Shown: positions 54,692 through 64,000 of the stretch, piece after piece
Layout of the letters: the number at the start of each line of letters is the position of its first letter
Position numbering within the stretch: position 1 is the first letter of the stretch
Origin: Coprobacter tertius
GTDB taxonomy: Bacteria > Bacteroidota > Bacteroidia > Bacteroidales > Coprobacteraceae
Assembly: GCF_024330105.1 (NCBI RefSeq)
Contig: NZ_JANDHW010000005.1
Location: 124,001 to 188,000, forward strand
Direction of reading: 5' to 3'
DNA length: 64,000 bases
Translations under genes and position numbers: made by a program
The notes under the pieces: model-generated
The model's database searches: none
Seen by the model: only the letters and a program-made list of their open reading frames with translations
What the model was told of the DNA's origin: nothing

Positions 54692-55234
54692 ATGAAAAAA
54701 AAATTTGCACGTTTCCTTCTGAATCTCTTCGGATGGAAAACGGTTGTAAATGTACCGGATCTGGATAAATGTGTGATCTGCGTAGCTCCTCATACAAGTA
54801 ACTGGGATTTTATTCTGGGTAAACTCGCATATATTTCTATTGGCAGACAAGCCGGTTTTATGATAAAAAAAGAGTGGTTCTTTTTCCCCCTCAACCTAAT
54901 TTTCAGATCGATGGGAGGAATCCCTGTTTATAGAAAGAAAAAAACAGATCTTACAGATCAGGTCGTAGATCAATTCAATAAACGGGATAAATTTTGCATC
55001 GCCATTACACCCGAAGCGACCCGCAAGAGAAATGACAACTGGAAAAAAGGGTTTTATTATATCGCGCTAAAGGCAAACGTCCCTATTATACTGGCCTATA
55101 TAGACTATAAGAGAAAAGAAATAGGACTGAAAAAAGTTTTTTACCCGACCGGGAACATCGAGCCGGATATGAAAATCATTAAAAATGCTTATGATGGAGT
55201 AACAGCATTACATCCTGAAAATTTTGCAAAATAA
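54692..55234 (+). CDS. PlsC-like 1-acyl-glycerol-3-phosphate acyltransferase
   Basis: 180 residues, a short form of the LPLAT/AGPAT superfamily. The catalytic HxxxxD is in APHTSNWDFILGKLAY, and the second block is ITPEATRKRNDNWKKGFYYIALKANVPIILAYIDYK. These residues bind acyl donor and acceptor. The family makes phosphatidic acid or related lipids; the exact acceptor is not clear for this short branch. Starts 3 bp after the 96-aa gene. Confidence 0.82.
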   Translation: MKKKFARFLLNLFGWKTVVNVPDLDKCVICVAPHTSNWDFILGKLAYISIGRQAGFMIKKEWFFFPLNLIFRSMGGIPVYRKKKTDLTDQVVDQFNKRDKFCIAITPEATRKRNDNWKKGFYYIALKANVPIILAYIDYKRKEIGLKKVFYPTGNIEPDMKIIKNAYDGVTALHPENFAK

Positions 55235-55267
55235 ATTCCCCTGGATAGGTTCTGTACTCAGGATTTT

Positions 55268-55275
55268 TACCTTTG
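55268..55275 (+). promoter_or_regulatory. -7 box (TACCTTTG) of the amidase gene
   Basis: Matches TAnnTTTG, 22 nt before ATG 55298. Confidence 0.5.
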
Positions 55276-55297
55276 TATAATATAGATACTACCTCAT

Positions 55298-56083
55298 ATG
55301 AAAGATATTTTACGAGTTTCTTTGGTACAATGCGATATTGCATGGGAAAATATCGACAAAAATCTTCTCGAAAAAGAAAAGGTTATAAAAGAATTAGCCG
55401 GTAAAACCGATTTTGTCATATTCCCCGAAATGTTTACTACCGGATTTACAATGAACAGCCATTCTTTATACGAGAACAACGACGGAAAAACAATTACTCG
55501 CATAAAAAAATGGGCTAATGAATATCAGGTAGCCTTATCGGGGAGTTTTATAGCCGAAGAAAATAACCGGTACTATAATCGGGCCTTTTTTGCTAAACCC
55601 GACGGAGAAGTCTTTTTTTATGATAAACGTCATCTTTTCAGGATGGGAAATGAAAATAAATTTTTCACTTCGGGCGAAACTCCCGCCACCATCCATTACA
55701 ACGGGTGGAATATTTCACTGGCAATTTGTTATGATTTACGATTCCCCGTTTGGTTGCGTAACCAAAATAATAATTATGATTTATTGGTCGTTGTTGCAAA
55801 CTGGCCCGACTCGAGAATATCGGCATGGAAAACCCTGCTTTCAGCTCGCGCCATTGAAAACGGAGCGTACGTATGTGGCGTAAATCGGATAGGTGACGAT
55901 GCGACCACCCTACATTATCCGGGAGAATCGATGATTTGTAATATGAAAGGAGAATCGTTAGCTTTTGGAGAGTGCGATCGGGAATGTATCGTAAGTGCAG
56001 AACTTTCTTTACAAAAACTTCAAAATTTCAGAAACAAATTTCCGATGTGGAAAGACAGCGACTCATTTAAAATCTTATCTTAA
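55298..56083 (+). CDS. Nitrilase-family amidohydrolase (omega-amidase/YafV-like)
   Basis: 261 residues. The catalytic Glu-Lys-Cys triad is visible: Glu in IFPEMFTTGF, Lys in FYDKRHLFRMG, and Cys in LAICYDLRFPVWLRN. The sequence pattern resembles the YafV/omega-amidase branch, which cleaves 2-oxoglutaramate and related amides, though other carbon-nitrogen hydrolases share it. Cytoplasmic and probably monocistronic. Confidence 0.85.
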   Translation: MKDILRVSLVQCDIAWENIDKNLLEKEKVIKELAGKTDFVIFPEMFTTGFTMNSHSLYENNDGKTITRIKKWANEYQVALSGSFIAEENNRYYNRAFFAKPDGEVFFYDKRHLFRMGNENKFFTSGETPATIHYNGWNISLAICYDLRFPVWLRNQNNNYDLLVVVANWPDSRISAWKTLLSARAIENGAYVCGVNRIGDDATTLHYPGESMICNMKGESLAFGECDRECIVSAELSLQKLQNFRNKFPMWKDSDSFKILS

Positions 56084-56190
56084 AAATTCAAATATAACAA
56101 GGGTATTAATGAACAAATTCGGTTAAATCAGCCTATTTAATAATTTATTTTATTATTTTTGTCCGTTCATTTAAATGATAAAAAAGGAAA

Positions 56191-56994
56191 ATGAAAAAAA
56201 CAATTTATTTTATTAGTGCTATTTGTGTAGGAAGCATTCTGCTTTCAGCATGTCATACACAAAAAAAAGCGGCATCAGCCACCGAAGATTTTTCTACCGA
56301 AATACTTAACGGTGAATGGGAAATTAAAAGTGTAGATAATAAACCAGTAACTGGCGGAGAACCTGCTGTACTTTCATTAAATTTAAATGAGAAAAAAATC
56401 AGCGGAAATAACAGTTGCAATATTATTAACGGAAGCATTATTCTAAACGAATCGAAACCAAATGAAATAAGTTTCGGGCGCATGATGTCTACAATGCGAT
56501 TTTGTGCTGATGCTCAATCGGAAACAGCCATAATGAAAGCTTTGAATGAAACAAAATCATTTACGGTTTTAAATCAGGAAGAAAAAAATACTCAGATCGC
56601 ATTTTGTAATGCAAAAAATAAAAAAATGATGGTATTACAAAAGAAAGACATGCCCATACTTAATGGAGAATGGAGTGTTGTCTCCTTAAATGGCGCTGCA
56701 GTCACCGGAGAACATACGCCTATAATGTCGATCGATCTCAACAATTTGAAATTAACCGGCTATGCAGGATGCAACCGTATGAACGGCGAAATTGTCATAA
56801 ATACCGGAACAGCTAACTCTATTTCGTTTACAAGGCCTGCCACTACCCGCATGGCTTGCCCCGACAGTAACATCGAAAATATATTTCTTTCTACACTGAT
56901 GGAAATAACCCAATACAAAGTATTGTCTTCTGGCAACGTAGCTTTATGTGATAAAGATGGCAATCAATTGATTATTATGAGTAAAAACAAATAA
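56191..56994 (+). CDS. Lipoprotein with two META domains
   Basis: 267 residues with lipobox Cys21 (LLSAC). Two META-like domains are tandem: ~40-150 (LNGEWEIKSVDNKPVTGG ... ISGNNSCNIINGSI) and ~155-265 (LNGEWSVVSLNGAAVTGEH ... LTGYAGCNRMNGEIV ... TRMACPDSNIENIFLSTL). META-domain proteins are related to HslJ, a heat-shock lipoprotein; their role is unclear. The first repeat is more divergent. It is followed by a DUF4925-like lipoprotein gene 170 bp downstream. Confidence 0.85.
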   Translation: MKKTIYFISAICVGSILLSACHTQKKAASATEDFSTEILNGEWEIKSVDNKPVTGGEPAVLSLNLNEKKISGNNSCNIINGSIILNESKPNEISFGRMMSTMRFCADAQSETAIMKALNETKSFTVLNQEEKNTQIAFCNAKNKKMMVLQKKDMPILNGEWSVVSLNGAAVTGEHTPIMSIDLNNLKLTGYAGCNRMNGEIVINTGTANSISFTRPATTRMACPDSNIENIFLSTLMEITQYKVLSSGNVALCDKDGNQLIIMSKNK

Positions 56995-57165
56995 AAATCA
57001 AATAGGGACTTAAATCCATTCATTATTTTCTTACAATAATTATACAGATAGAATATGCAGATATTAAAAGATCATAAATATTGGAAAATCTCCGATCTTT
57101 ATATCCTTTAATGCCGTTAATACCTTTTAAAACAAATAAGCATGTACAACAAAAACTCTATTTTT

Positions 57166-58125
57166 ATGAAAAGGCTATTTTTTTATACTTTGATTTTATT
57201 TTCTTTTTTCCTGCTACCCTCTTGTAGCGACGATAAAAAAGATAATCCCACTCCAGATGAAACTACATTTAAAAATAATGATTTAGCCCTTACAGTAAGT
57301 AATTTTTCTCTTACTGGCAGAGAAGCTACATTAAAAGATAATGTGCTGACTTTTACGGAAGCCATGCCGGGTGAAACTCAAACAATATTTAATATTACTA
57401 AAAACGGAAATACGATAACGGGAGAAAATGCAAATTCGAACCGTACTTTGACTTTAACCGGAACGATCGAAGGATCGAAGTTAACAGCAAATATCGCTGT
57501 CGAAATGAAAACCTCTTTGGCTGGTAAATGGAAATTCGTTAATAACGGAACCACTTACCCTGTAAGCACAACTTTAGTAACCCCAAAAGATAAAATTATT
57601 TTCGGAGATGGAGAAATTACTCCGGCCGAATTTGAAGCTTTCATGGATCAAACTCTTGGTGCAACAATCTTACCGCAATATCTTGACGGTTTGACATTCG
57701 AGACAAACGGAAACCTCATCGCATCCTATACTGCGACTCCTGGAAGTGATTTTACAGACTCTCCTACCGGATCGGTATTATACAATGTAGTAAACAATCA
57801 GGTATTTTTAGCTGCAAATATTGCTGCAATGCTCCCAAAATCGGGAAGCAAAGCCGATAACAGCGGCGGTGGATTACTCGATATTTTACAAATGGTGGAA
57901 AAAGGATTACCTTTATATTTGAAATCCAATACAGACGGAACGGTTCAGATATATGTAGATCGTACTATGATGTTGCCATTCGCAAGTTTACTTACCGATT
58001 TAGCTCCCATGATTCCCGATGATGGTATAGGTGCAATGGTAAAACCATTACTTCCGCAAATAAGTACGATAATAGAAGAAAGTACCGAATTTACACTTGG
58101 TTTTAATTTACAACCGGCTGAATAA
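57166..58125 (+). CDS. DUF4925-like lipoprotein
   Basis: 319 residues from ATG 57166 (MKRLFFYTLILFSFFLLPSC, lipobox Cys20); an ATG 24 bp earlier is less suitable. The mature part has repeated beta segments (LTVSNFSLTGREATLKDNVLTF; RTLTLTGTIEGSKLTANIAVEM) and a later helical part (PAEFEAFMDQTLGATILPQYLDGLTF). I would place it in the DUF4925 group of Bacteroidales lipoproteins from memory of the family, with no known function. It precedes the PCMD, barrel and CotH genes in the same direction. Confidence 0.65.
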   Translation: MKRLFFYTLILFSFFLLPSCSDDKKDNPTPDETTFKNNDLALTVSNFSLTGREATLKDNVLTFTEAMPGETQTIFNITKNGNTITGENANSNRTLTLTGTIEGSKLTANIAVEMKTSLAGKWKFVNNGTTYPVSTTLVTPKDKIIFGDGEITPAEFEAFMDQTLGATILPQYLDGLTFETNGNLIASYTATPGSDFTDSPTGSVLYNVVNNQVFLAANIAAMLPKSGSKADNSGGGLLDILQMVEKGLPLYLKSNTDGTVQIYVDRTMMLPFASLLTDLAPMIPDDGIGAMVKPLLPQISTIIEESTEFTLGFNLQPAE

Positions 58126-58208
58126 ACTTAAACGTTAAATAAAATATTTACGGCTCCGTCTACCCAAAATAAATCGTGGATCGGAGCCGTAATACAATTT
58201 TAAACAAA

Positions 58209-59333
58209 ATGAAACACTACATTAAGAATACAGCGATAGGGCTTTGTGCCGTCCTTTTTTCGGGATGTATAAGTGATGATCCGATGAATCCTGAAGCGGA
58301 TATACTTTCATTCGATGTAAAAGAAGACGTAGGACAAATCATTCCTGATCTATCAGCTGTTCCAACTCAAATACTCGTGTACTATTCAAAAGGAGATATC
58401 ACACATCTTACTCCGATAATGACTTTTACTAAAGGGGCAAGCGTATATCCCGATCCTACAGAACCGCAAGATTTCAGTCGTTCGGTAATATACACCGTCA
58501 CCTCTCATAACGGTAAAAATACGAGAGTTCATAAAATTACTTTTACCAAAGTATCGTTGAGCGGATACGGATTTGATAATTGGGTGAGCGATTCCCGCAA
58601 GCATTTCGTAACTCCCATCGAATATGACGGAGAAAATGAAATTCCATTTTGGGATACGAGCAACCGTGGCGCCGCTATTTATGCGACTCATCAAAACTCT
58701 GACGAATATCCCGTACATTACACGACCCAACCCGGTGAAGTGATTAAAGGTGGAAAAGCGGCTGTTTTGGAAACTCAACAAGGCCCGGGTAATATTCTCG
58801 GTCAGCAATTTATACCGATTGTCGCAGGTTCTCTTTTTTCAGGAACTTTCGATCCTAAAGACGCGATGAAAGACCCTTTATTATGCACAAAATTCGGACA
58901 ACCTTATACCGAAATTCCTCAACGCATGGTCGGTTATTATAAATATAAAGCCGGTGAAAACGGTTATACCGAACCTAACGGGAACATAAATCTCAACCGT
59001 AAAGATAAATGCGCCATATATGCGGTATTTTACAAAACCGATGAGAATCTTATGACACTCGACGGAACCAACATTCTAAATCATCAGAATATCGTATCTA
59101 TCGCGATGATGCCTGATGATATGTTATACCAGTCGAAAGGAGACGGTATGGTATCTTTCGATATTCCGTTTGAATATCAAAACGGATATACTTCTGAAAA
59201 AATAGATTTCGAAACAAATAAATATAAACTGGCAGTGGTATTTTCATCGAGTTTCTATGGCGACCACTACGAAGGTTCTGTCGGCAGCCGCCTTGTTGTA
59301 GATGAAGTAAATATAATTAATGAAAACCGATAA
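58209..59333 (+). CDS. PCMD-domain lipoprotein
   Basis: 374 residues from ATG 58209 (MKHYIKNTAIGLCAVLFSGC, lipobox Cys20). After a short Ig-like region, the putative carbohydrate metabolism domain (PCMD, ~125-374) is recognisable from GFDNWVSDSRKHFVTPIEYD, PFWDTSNRGA and PQRMVGYYKYKAGE. These proteins sit on the surface and fold like carbohydrate-binding jelly rolls. The barrel gene starts 3 bp downstream, so they are translationally coupled. Confidence 0.82.
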   Translation: MKHYIKNTAIGLCAVLFSGCISDDPMNPEADILSFDVKEDVGQIIPDLSAVPTQILVYYSKGDITHLTPIMTFTKGASVYPDPTEPQDFSRSVIYTVTSHNGKNTRVHKITFTKVSLSGYGFDNWVSDSRKHFVTPIEYDGENEIPFWDTSNRGAAIYATHQNSDEYPVHYTTQPGEVIKGGKAAVLETQQGPGNILGQQFIPIVAGSLFSGTFDPKDAMKDPLLCTKFGQPYTEIPQRMVGYYKYKAGENGYTEPNGNINLNRKDKCAIYAVFYKTDENLMTLDGTNILNHQNIVSIAMMPDDMLYQSKGDGMVSFDIPFEYQNGYTSEKIDFETNKYKLAVVFSSSFYGDHYEGSVGSRLVVDEVNIINENR

Positions 59334-59336
59334 AGT

Positions 59337-60107
59337 ATGAACAATATATCAAAAAAAGTATTCATATCCATTTTGCTTATTACGTTAGGATATCAGATCA
59401 CATACAGTCAGTCATTACTAAAAAAAGAACTTAAACACTGGGATTCTTATTTATATGTCGGTTATACGATAGGGGGAACCTCTCCTATTCCTCTGCCCCA
59501 AGAAATAAGAAAAATAAACTCTTATCGTCCCGGAACCAATCTTGTCGCCGGAATAGATTTTACCCGTTGGCTAAACATAAACTGGGGGATCACAACCGGA
59601 CTATCGATAGGATCAAAAGGTATGACGATCAATGCCGATGTAAAGTATATGAATACCTATTTAATCGTGGGAGAAGGAGATAATACAGGAACTTTCAGCG
59701 GAACTTTCAGCGGAAAAAATAAAACTAAAGTAAATAACGGATACTTGAGAATTCCTCTTCTGGCTACTTGGCAGCCGATAGAGAAATGGATTTTTTATGG
59801 AGGCCCCTATGTCTCTTTCTTACTCGATCCGGAATTTAAAGGAAGCGCTTCAAACGGATACATCCGCAACGGCGGACCTACCGGCGAAAAAATTAATGTA
59901 GAACACGCAACTTTTGATTTCTCGGATAATCTACGAGCAATCGATTCGGGTGTAACTATAGGTGCAAGATGGAATTATAACCGTCATATTTCTGCCGTAG
60001 GTTATTTCGATTGGGGACTGGTTCCAGTATTTCCTTCTAACTTTAATGGAATCCCCTATAAAATGTATAATTTATATTTTACCCTCGGAATCGCCTATAA
60101 ATTATAA
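59337..60107 (+). CDS. Outer-membrane beta-barrel protein
   Basis: 256 residues. Signal peptide (MNNISKKVFISILLITLGYQITYSQ), then an eight-to-ten-strand barrel pattern (SYLYVGYTIGGTSP, NINWGITTGLSIGSKGM, GYLRIPLLATWQPIEKW) ending NLYFTLGIAYKL, a typical terminal strand. It resembles PorT-like and OmpW-like small barrels of the phylum, with no clear function. It lies 3 bp after the PCMD gene. Confidence 0.78.
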   Translation: MNNISKKVFISILLITLGYQITYSQSLLKKELKHWDSYLYVGYTIGGTSPIPLPQEIRKINSYRPGTNLVAGIDFTRWLNINWGITTGLSIGSKGMTINADVKYMNTYLIVGEGDNTGTFSGTFSGKNKTKVNNGYLRIPLLATWQPIEKWIFYGGPYVSFLLDPEFKGSASNGYIRNGGPTGEKINVEHATFDFSDNLRAIDSGVTIGARWNYNRHISAVGYFDWGLVPVFPSNFNGIPYKMYNLYFTLGIAYKL

Positions 60108-60167
60108 TTCGATTTCGGATATTATTTAATATTTATCCTATATAAAAAAATATTCTATATAATTTTA

Positions 60168-60175
60168 TATATTTG
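60168..60175 (+). promoter_or_regulatory. -7 box (TATATTTG) upstream of the CotH gene
   Basis: Matches TAnnTTTG. It would give a leader of about 130 nt. Confidence 0.4.
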
Positions 60176-60313
60176 TATCTATTATTAAAGTGCTCTATAT
60201 ACCGATTTATTCTGATTTTAGCAGTTATCCGATCTAATATTTTAATTCTGAAAGGTTCCTCCTAATATCATAATTTAAGTTCATCACATATCAAAAATTA
60301 TAAAATACCACTC

Positions 60314-61972
60314 ATGAAACACTTATTACTCACACTTTCTTTGTGTATCCCTTTACTGGTAAATGCACAAGAATCGGGGAACTATAAACCCGACAAAGAC
60401 AAGAACGTAAAACTAACTCAAACCAACCTTCCTATTGTATTTATTAATACTCAAAAAGACGGTAACACTCAGATGATCATGAAAGAAGACCGTATTAATG
60501 TACGTATGAAGATTATTTATAACGGAGAAGGTAAACTCAACTATGGAGATACAATAGCTCATCCCGATCAAAAAGTCGATTACGACGGATATATAGGAAT
60601 AAAATACCGGGGAAATTCTTCATTCAATATGGCTGCGAAAAAACCTTATGCCATACGCCCCCAAGATGCTAACGGGAAAAAGCAAAAAGTATCTATTCTG
60701 GGTATGGGAAAAGATAACGACTGGGCTCTCCTTGCCATGTATGCCGATAAAACATTAATCCGTGATATGTTAGCATTTACATTGGCTCGCCCTTATTTCG
60801 ATTACGTTCCCAACGGTAAATTTTGCGAACTCATTCTCGACGGAATCTATTACGGTGTATTTACATTCTCAGAAAGAGTTAGAGAAGGGGAAAAACGAAT
60901 AAATATCGGAGATCCCGGCGATTCAGGAGATGCTTTAACCGGGGGATATCACCTCGAGATAGACCGTCCTGACGAAGCTGTTTACCAGTCGAAATATCAT
61001 CCGAAAGCAAATGGTAAAGAAATTACGAACAAATACATTTCATTCCAGTATAAATCTCCGGAAATCGATGATTTGACCGAAGCTCAAAAAAATTATATTC
61101 ATGGACACATCGATGCATTCGAGAAAGCTTTGGCTTCGGACAATTTTAAAGACCCGGAAACGGGATACCGTAAATATATCGATGTCACTTCATTTATCGA
61201 TTACATGCTTTCGACAGAGTTCTCTCATAATAACGACGGATATCGCCTAAGTACGAATTTGTATAAAAAACGCGACAGCGTAGATCCTCTCTTCAAAATG
61301 TCTCTTTGGGATATGAATCTCGGTTTCGGAAATGCAAACTATTATGGTGCCGAACGTTATGATACATGGATGTACGAATTTAATGAAACCAATAGCAATA
61401 ACGACGATCAATTAGTACCCTTCTGGTGGGAAAAACTTATGAGAGACCCCGCCTATGTGAAAGAATTGAAAACCCGTTGGACGAAATACCGAAACGAAGT
61501 ATATTCTGACGAGGGCATTGCCCATACCATCGATTCTCTTACTAATGTACTGAATCAAGAAGGTGCTGCCGACCGTAATTTCCAAGCATGGAATCTTTTA
61601 GGAAATCAGGTATGGCCCAACTATTTCGTAGGACAAACCTATGAAGAAGAAATAAACTACCTGAATGAATGGATCGACAATCGCGTGCAATTTATGGATA
61701 ATGCCTGGTATGACGAGTCGCTCACTTCTATAGAGACTGAAAAGATCGATAATACGAAATATCCTGTGACAACAGAAAGCGGAGCAATTGTTGTTGGGAA
61801 TTTGCCTAAAGGATCATCGATAAATCTTTATACAACATTGGGTTGTTTGGTTAGTATTACATCCGATTGTTCCGATCTTGTACGTATTCCCATAGAAAAT
61901 AATGGAACATATATTCTAAAAATCTCTACCCCGCAGACTTCATATTCTACAAAAGTTCTGTATAAGAAATAA
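60314..61972 (+). CDS. CotH-kinase-family secreted protein
   Basis: 552 residues with a signal peptide (ending NAQ). Residues ~90-440 are the CotH kinase-like domain: GYIGIKYRGNSSFNMAAKKPYAIR, LGMGKDNDWALLAMYADKTLIRDMLAFTLAR, LILDGIYYGVFTFSERVR and MSLWDMNLGFGNANY (metal-binding DxN region). CotH phosphorylates spore-coat proteins in Bacillus; bacterial relatives in Bacteroidales are exported and of unknown target. The C-terminal ~70 residues (GNLPKGSSINLYTTLGC...NGTYILKIS) look like a type IX-style sorting domain. A strong terminator follows. Confidence 0.85.
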   Translation: MKHLLLTLSLCIPLLVNAQESGNYKPDKDKNVKLTQTNLPIVFINTQKDGNTQMIMKEDRINVRMKIIYNGEGKLNYGDTIAHPDQKVDYDGYIGIKYRGNSSFNMAAKKPYAIRPQDANGKKQKVSILGMGKDNDWALLAMYADKTLIRDMLAFTLARPYFDYVPNGKFCELILDGIYYGVFTFSERVREGEKRINIGDPGDSGDALTGGYHLEIDRPDEAVYQSKYHPKANGKEITNKYISFQYKSPEIDDLTEAQKNYIHGHIDAFEKALASDNFKDPETGYRKYIDVTSFIDYMLSTEFSHNNDGYRLSTNLYKKRDSVDPLFKMSLWDMNLGFGNANYYGAERYDTWMYEFNETNSNNDDQLVPFWWEKLMRDPAYVKELKTRWTKYRNEVYSDEGIAHTIDSLTNVLNQEGAADRNFQAWNLLGNQVWPNYFVGQTYEEEINYLNEWIDNRVQFMDNAWYDESLTSIETEKIDNTKYPVTTESGAIVVGNLPKGSSINLYTTLGCLVSITSDCSDLVRIPIENNGTYILKISTPQTSYSTKVLYKK

Positions 61973-61980
61973 AATATATT

Positions 61981-62023
61981 TTCATAAAAAAAGCACCATT
62001 TTCTATGGTGCTTTTTTTATGAA
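61981..62023. terminator. Bidirectional terminator between the CotH and rhamnosidase genes
   Basis: A perfect 19-bp stem (61981-61999 with 62005-62023) with central GCACCAT/ATGGTGC and poly-A/poly-T flanks. Confidence 0.92.
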
Positions 62024-62034
62024 AACGATCGAAT

Positions 62035-64000
62035 TTACTTAATTCTGATATAGTCGAAATTCTCAATGACTACGGGACCTATTAAACCCGATTTTTGCAA
62101 TTTCGAATCCGGTTTCCATGTATTAACCGGACAATATGTCTCCCTTTCATTTTCCGGTAAACCGCTATCACCTATTAAACGATTCACCCAGGTATTCACA
62201 ACCTCTATTTTTACCTGATTTTCACCTTTATGCAAATATTCGGAAATATCGATACGATAAGGTGTTGTCCATACTCCACCGACATAACGGTCGTTTATCC
62301 ATATTTTCGCCATTACAGCAACGTCCCCTAGATCGATATAAGTACGGCCATTTCGGGGAACGGCATCGATATTAAAAGCTGAAGTATAGGTTACTGTTCC
62401 CGAAAAATAACGAATGCTATCATTGGCAGAAAGAGATAAATCTTCCAAAGCGCGATATTCGATTATATCCGAAGGAGCTCGACGACCTTTTTCAAATGAA
62501 AGTTTCCAAGGTGAATTCATTTCAGCAATTATCTTTGGTTTCGGAAAATTTGCATTACCATCAGATAAAGAATTTTTTTTATGCTGTCTCTTATTAAATA
62601 CGATAAAAGTACTCTCATAAGGTGCAAGTTTTAAAGGAACCAACGTTGTTCTTTCGGATCGGTTGAAAGATGGAAGTATCCGCATAGTTCCGCTAACAGC
62701 ATCCCACAATTCGGGCTGCTTACCGACATTTCTGAAAGAAGCATCAAACTCGACGGCATTATTACTTTGGTTTGTCAAGAAATATATATCGGTATTTCCC
62801 AGTGTACGGTGACAATAATTCACAGGAATACCCGACGTAATTTTACAATCAGGAACACACCCGATCACCTCAAGAGCTTCAGTCATTTCCATTCCACACA
62901 TTACCATTCCTTTCCCCACTTTTTTATACCGTTTTTCTTCCGAAATTCCATTCCATAACTCCTCGCCTATTTGTTGAATTTTCATATCTGCTTCGGGATA
63001 ATTCTGAAGACTCGGAGAACGCTTTGGCTGAGGACCCAATATCACAGCTCCGTCATAAACCAACTGCCTTAACTTTTCTAACAATTCGGGACGCATGGTT
63101 TCTTGTTTAGGAAGTACCAATATGCGATAACTCACTCCGTGTGGAAGAGTAAGTAAACCGTCTTTTACTGTTAAACGATTTAATATAACTTCACTATTTA
63201 TATAGTCGAACTGATATCCCTCAGGTAAAACCGGATCAGCAACGCCCGTCATTTTAGGAGCGTCTTCTCCGATAAAATAAGCGACATCGGCAACATTTAC
63301 TCCCAGCTGCAGCATATAATTGGACCTCTTCAAATAATTTATAAACAAATCGATTTGAGAAAACCAAGTATTATTTCGGTTAAACTCCGTTCCAAACCAA
63401 GCATTCAAACCCGGTAAAGCCGTATCATCGGGCTGAGATATATAAACATGTAACAACGTATTATTTATACCTTCAGCAAAGAAACGATCGCCTCTTGGCT
63501 TTATTACAGAAGGATATCTCGCAAATGGAGATCCGGCACAAGTAAACGATTCGGCCGAAACCTGAGGCTTACCGTATATATGGGCACAAGACGAAGCTGC
63601 TCTGTTTTCGATATCACCTAAAGAGCCTTCACTCCAGAATTCGCCACTCACTTCATCAGACTGTCCTCCATATTGGAGAAATTCACCGGGAAATCCCCAA
63701 TGCCCGTAATTTTCGAGCCAAAGTTTCAGACCATATTTATGGGCAATTTTTTTCATTGCACCAATATGTTCATAAGCAAGGTTATCGGCAACCATTCGCC
63801 TTAAATCCCATAAAAAACGATCGGAAATATCTCTGCTTTCCACCACCATACCTTCGAATACCGGGAAAAAAGGAAGCGGATCATAGCCATAACGTTTTAT
63901 AAAATCTTCTATAAATGTATCGGTATAATTCTGGCCTCCCTTTTCATAACTATCCGAAACGGAAACTTTTAGCGATTTACGGTCTTCAGCCGGAATTTTT
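62035..64000 (-). CDS. GH106-type alpha-L-rhamnosidase-like glycoside hydrolase (N-terminus outside window)
   Basis: The frame stays open to the window edge, so at least 654 C-terminal residues are present and the start is missing. Marks of GH106: near the edge SVSDSYEKGGQNYT and FIKRYGYDPLPFFPVFEG, then WLENYGHWGFPGEFLQYGGQSDEVSGEFW, VSAESFTCAG and LLHVYISQPDD, and a C-terminal galactose-binding-like beta domain (YIDLGDVAVMAKIWINDRYVGGVWTTPYRIDISEYL). GH106 enzymes remove terminal L-rhamnose from plant polymers such as rhamnogalacturonan. It converges on the CotH gene and may be part of a pectin-related locus to the right. Confidence 0.85.
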   Translation of the reverse strand, partial: KIPAEDRKSLKVSVSDSYEKGGQNYTDTFIEDFIKRYGYDPLPFFPVFEGMVVESRDISDRFLWDLRRMVADNLAYEHIGAMKKIAHKYGLKLWLENYGHWGFPGEFLQYGGQSDEVSGEFWSEGSLGDIENRAASSCAHIYGKPQVSAESFTCAGSPFARYPSVIKPRGDRFFAEGINNTLLHVYISQPDDTALPGLNAWFGTEFNRNNTWFSQIDLFINYLKRSNYMLQLGVNVADVAYFIGEDAPKMTGVADPVLPEGYQFDYINSEVILNRLTVKDGLLTLPHGVSYRILVLPKQETMRPELLEKLRQLVYDGAVILGPQPKRSPSLQNYPEADMKIQQIGEELWNGISEEKRYKKVGKGMVMCGMEMTEALEVIGCVPDCKITSGIPVNYCHRTLGNTDIYFLTNQSNNAVEFDASFRNVGKQPELWDAVSGTMRILPSFNRSERTTLVPLKLAPYESTFIVFNKRQHKKNSLSDGNANFPKPKIIAEMNSPWKLSFEKGRRAPSDIIEYRALEDLSLSANDSIRYFSGTVTYTSAFNIDAVPRNGRTYIDLGDVAVMAKIWINDRYVGGVWTTPYRIDISEYLHKGENQVKIEVVNTWVNRLIGDSGLPENERETYCPVNTWKPDSKLQKSGLIGPVVIENFDYIRIK

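Noticed and set aside
1-64000. CRISPR arrays, tRNA and rRNA genes, insertion sequences
   Set aside because: No regular short repeats with spacers, no cloverleaf or rRNA motifs, and no transposase were recognised.

Overview
The window is bacterial chromosome from the order Bacteroidales, possibly Coprobacter or Barnesiella-like (the genus is a guess). The evidence is a SusC/SusD pair, many lipoproteins, BT_3987-type (DUF1735) and PCMD domains, a GT3-type glycogen synthase, FimA/Mfa1-type fimbriae, and promoters of the Bacteroidetes form (TTTG, about 20 nt, TAnnTTTG). I saw no rRNA, tRNA, CRISPR array, prophage or insertion sequence.

Layout. 1-7.7 kb: a glycan-utilization locus (SusC-like receptor cut by the window edge, SusD-like protein, GH18-like binding protein, DUF1735+LamG lipoprotein, DUF1735+GH18 lipoprotein), followed by a secreted beta-helix protein. 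9.9-11.4 kb: an exported CMD-cupin protein and an exported monooxygenase-like protein. 12-25.7 kb: housekeeping genes (pepT, miaA, a nucleotidyltransferase, an ECF-type sigma factor with a 54-aa companion ORF, rpe, comEC, a lone TonB receptor, a nitroreductase with an internal deletion, a DUF2520 protein, a KdsC-like phosphatase, maf, an ATP-grasp-like protein). 25.7-28.8 kb: a cobalamin riboswitch with no recognisable target gene, an MFS transporter and a porin-like protein.

28.9-37.6 kb is the most interesting part. A tyrosine recombinase gene is followed by a strikingly GC-rich four-gene fimbrial operon (Mfa1-like major subunit, Mfa2/FimB-like anchor, accessory subunit, large tip-type protein). 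Between them lie two exact 25-bp inverted repeats about 200 bp apart. They enclose a consensus promoter that points away from the operon, so the sequenced copy looks OFF. The left repeat is inside the 3' end of the recombinase gene, so inversion would both turn the promoter toward the fimbriae and replace the last 18 residues of the recombinase with a different 17-residue hydrophobic tail. The right repeat sits in a 45-bp palindrome that exists only in the OFF orientation.

37.7-56 kb: more housekeeping and stress genes (Usp protein, small HTH protein, rubredoxin, AddB-like nuclease, SLC13 transporter, glmM, DUF4827 lipoprotein, NrnA-like phosphoesterase, mazG, glycogen phosphorylase and synthase, acyltransferase, nitrilase-family amidase). 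56-64 kb: a surface cluster (META lipoprotein, DUF4925-like lipoprotein, PCMD lipoprotein, outer-membrane barrel, CotH-family protein) and, convergent to it, a GH106-type rhamnosidase that runs off the right edge.
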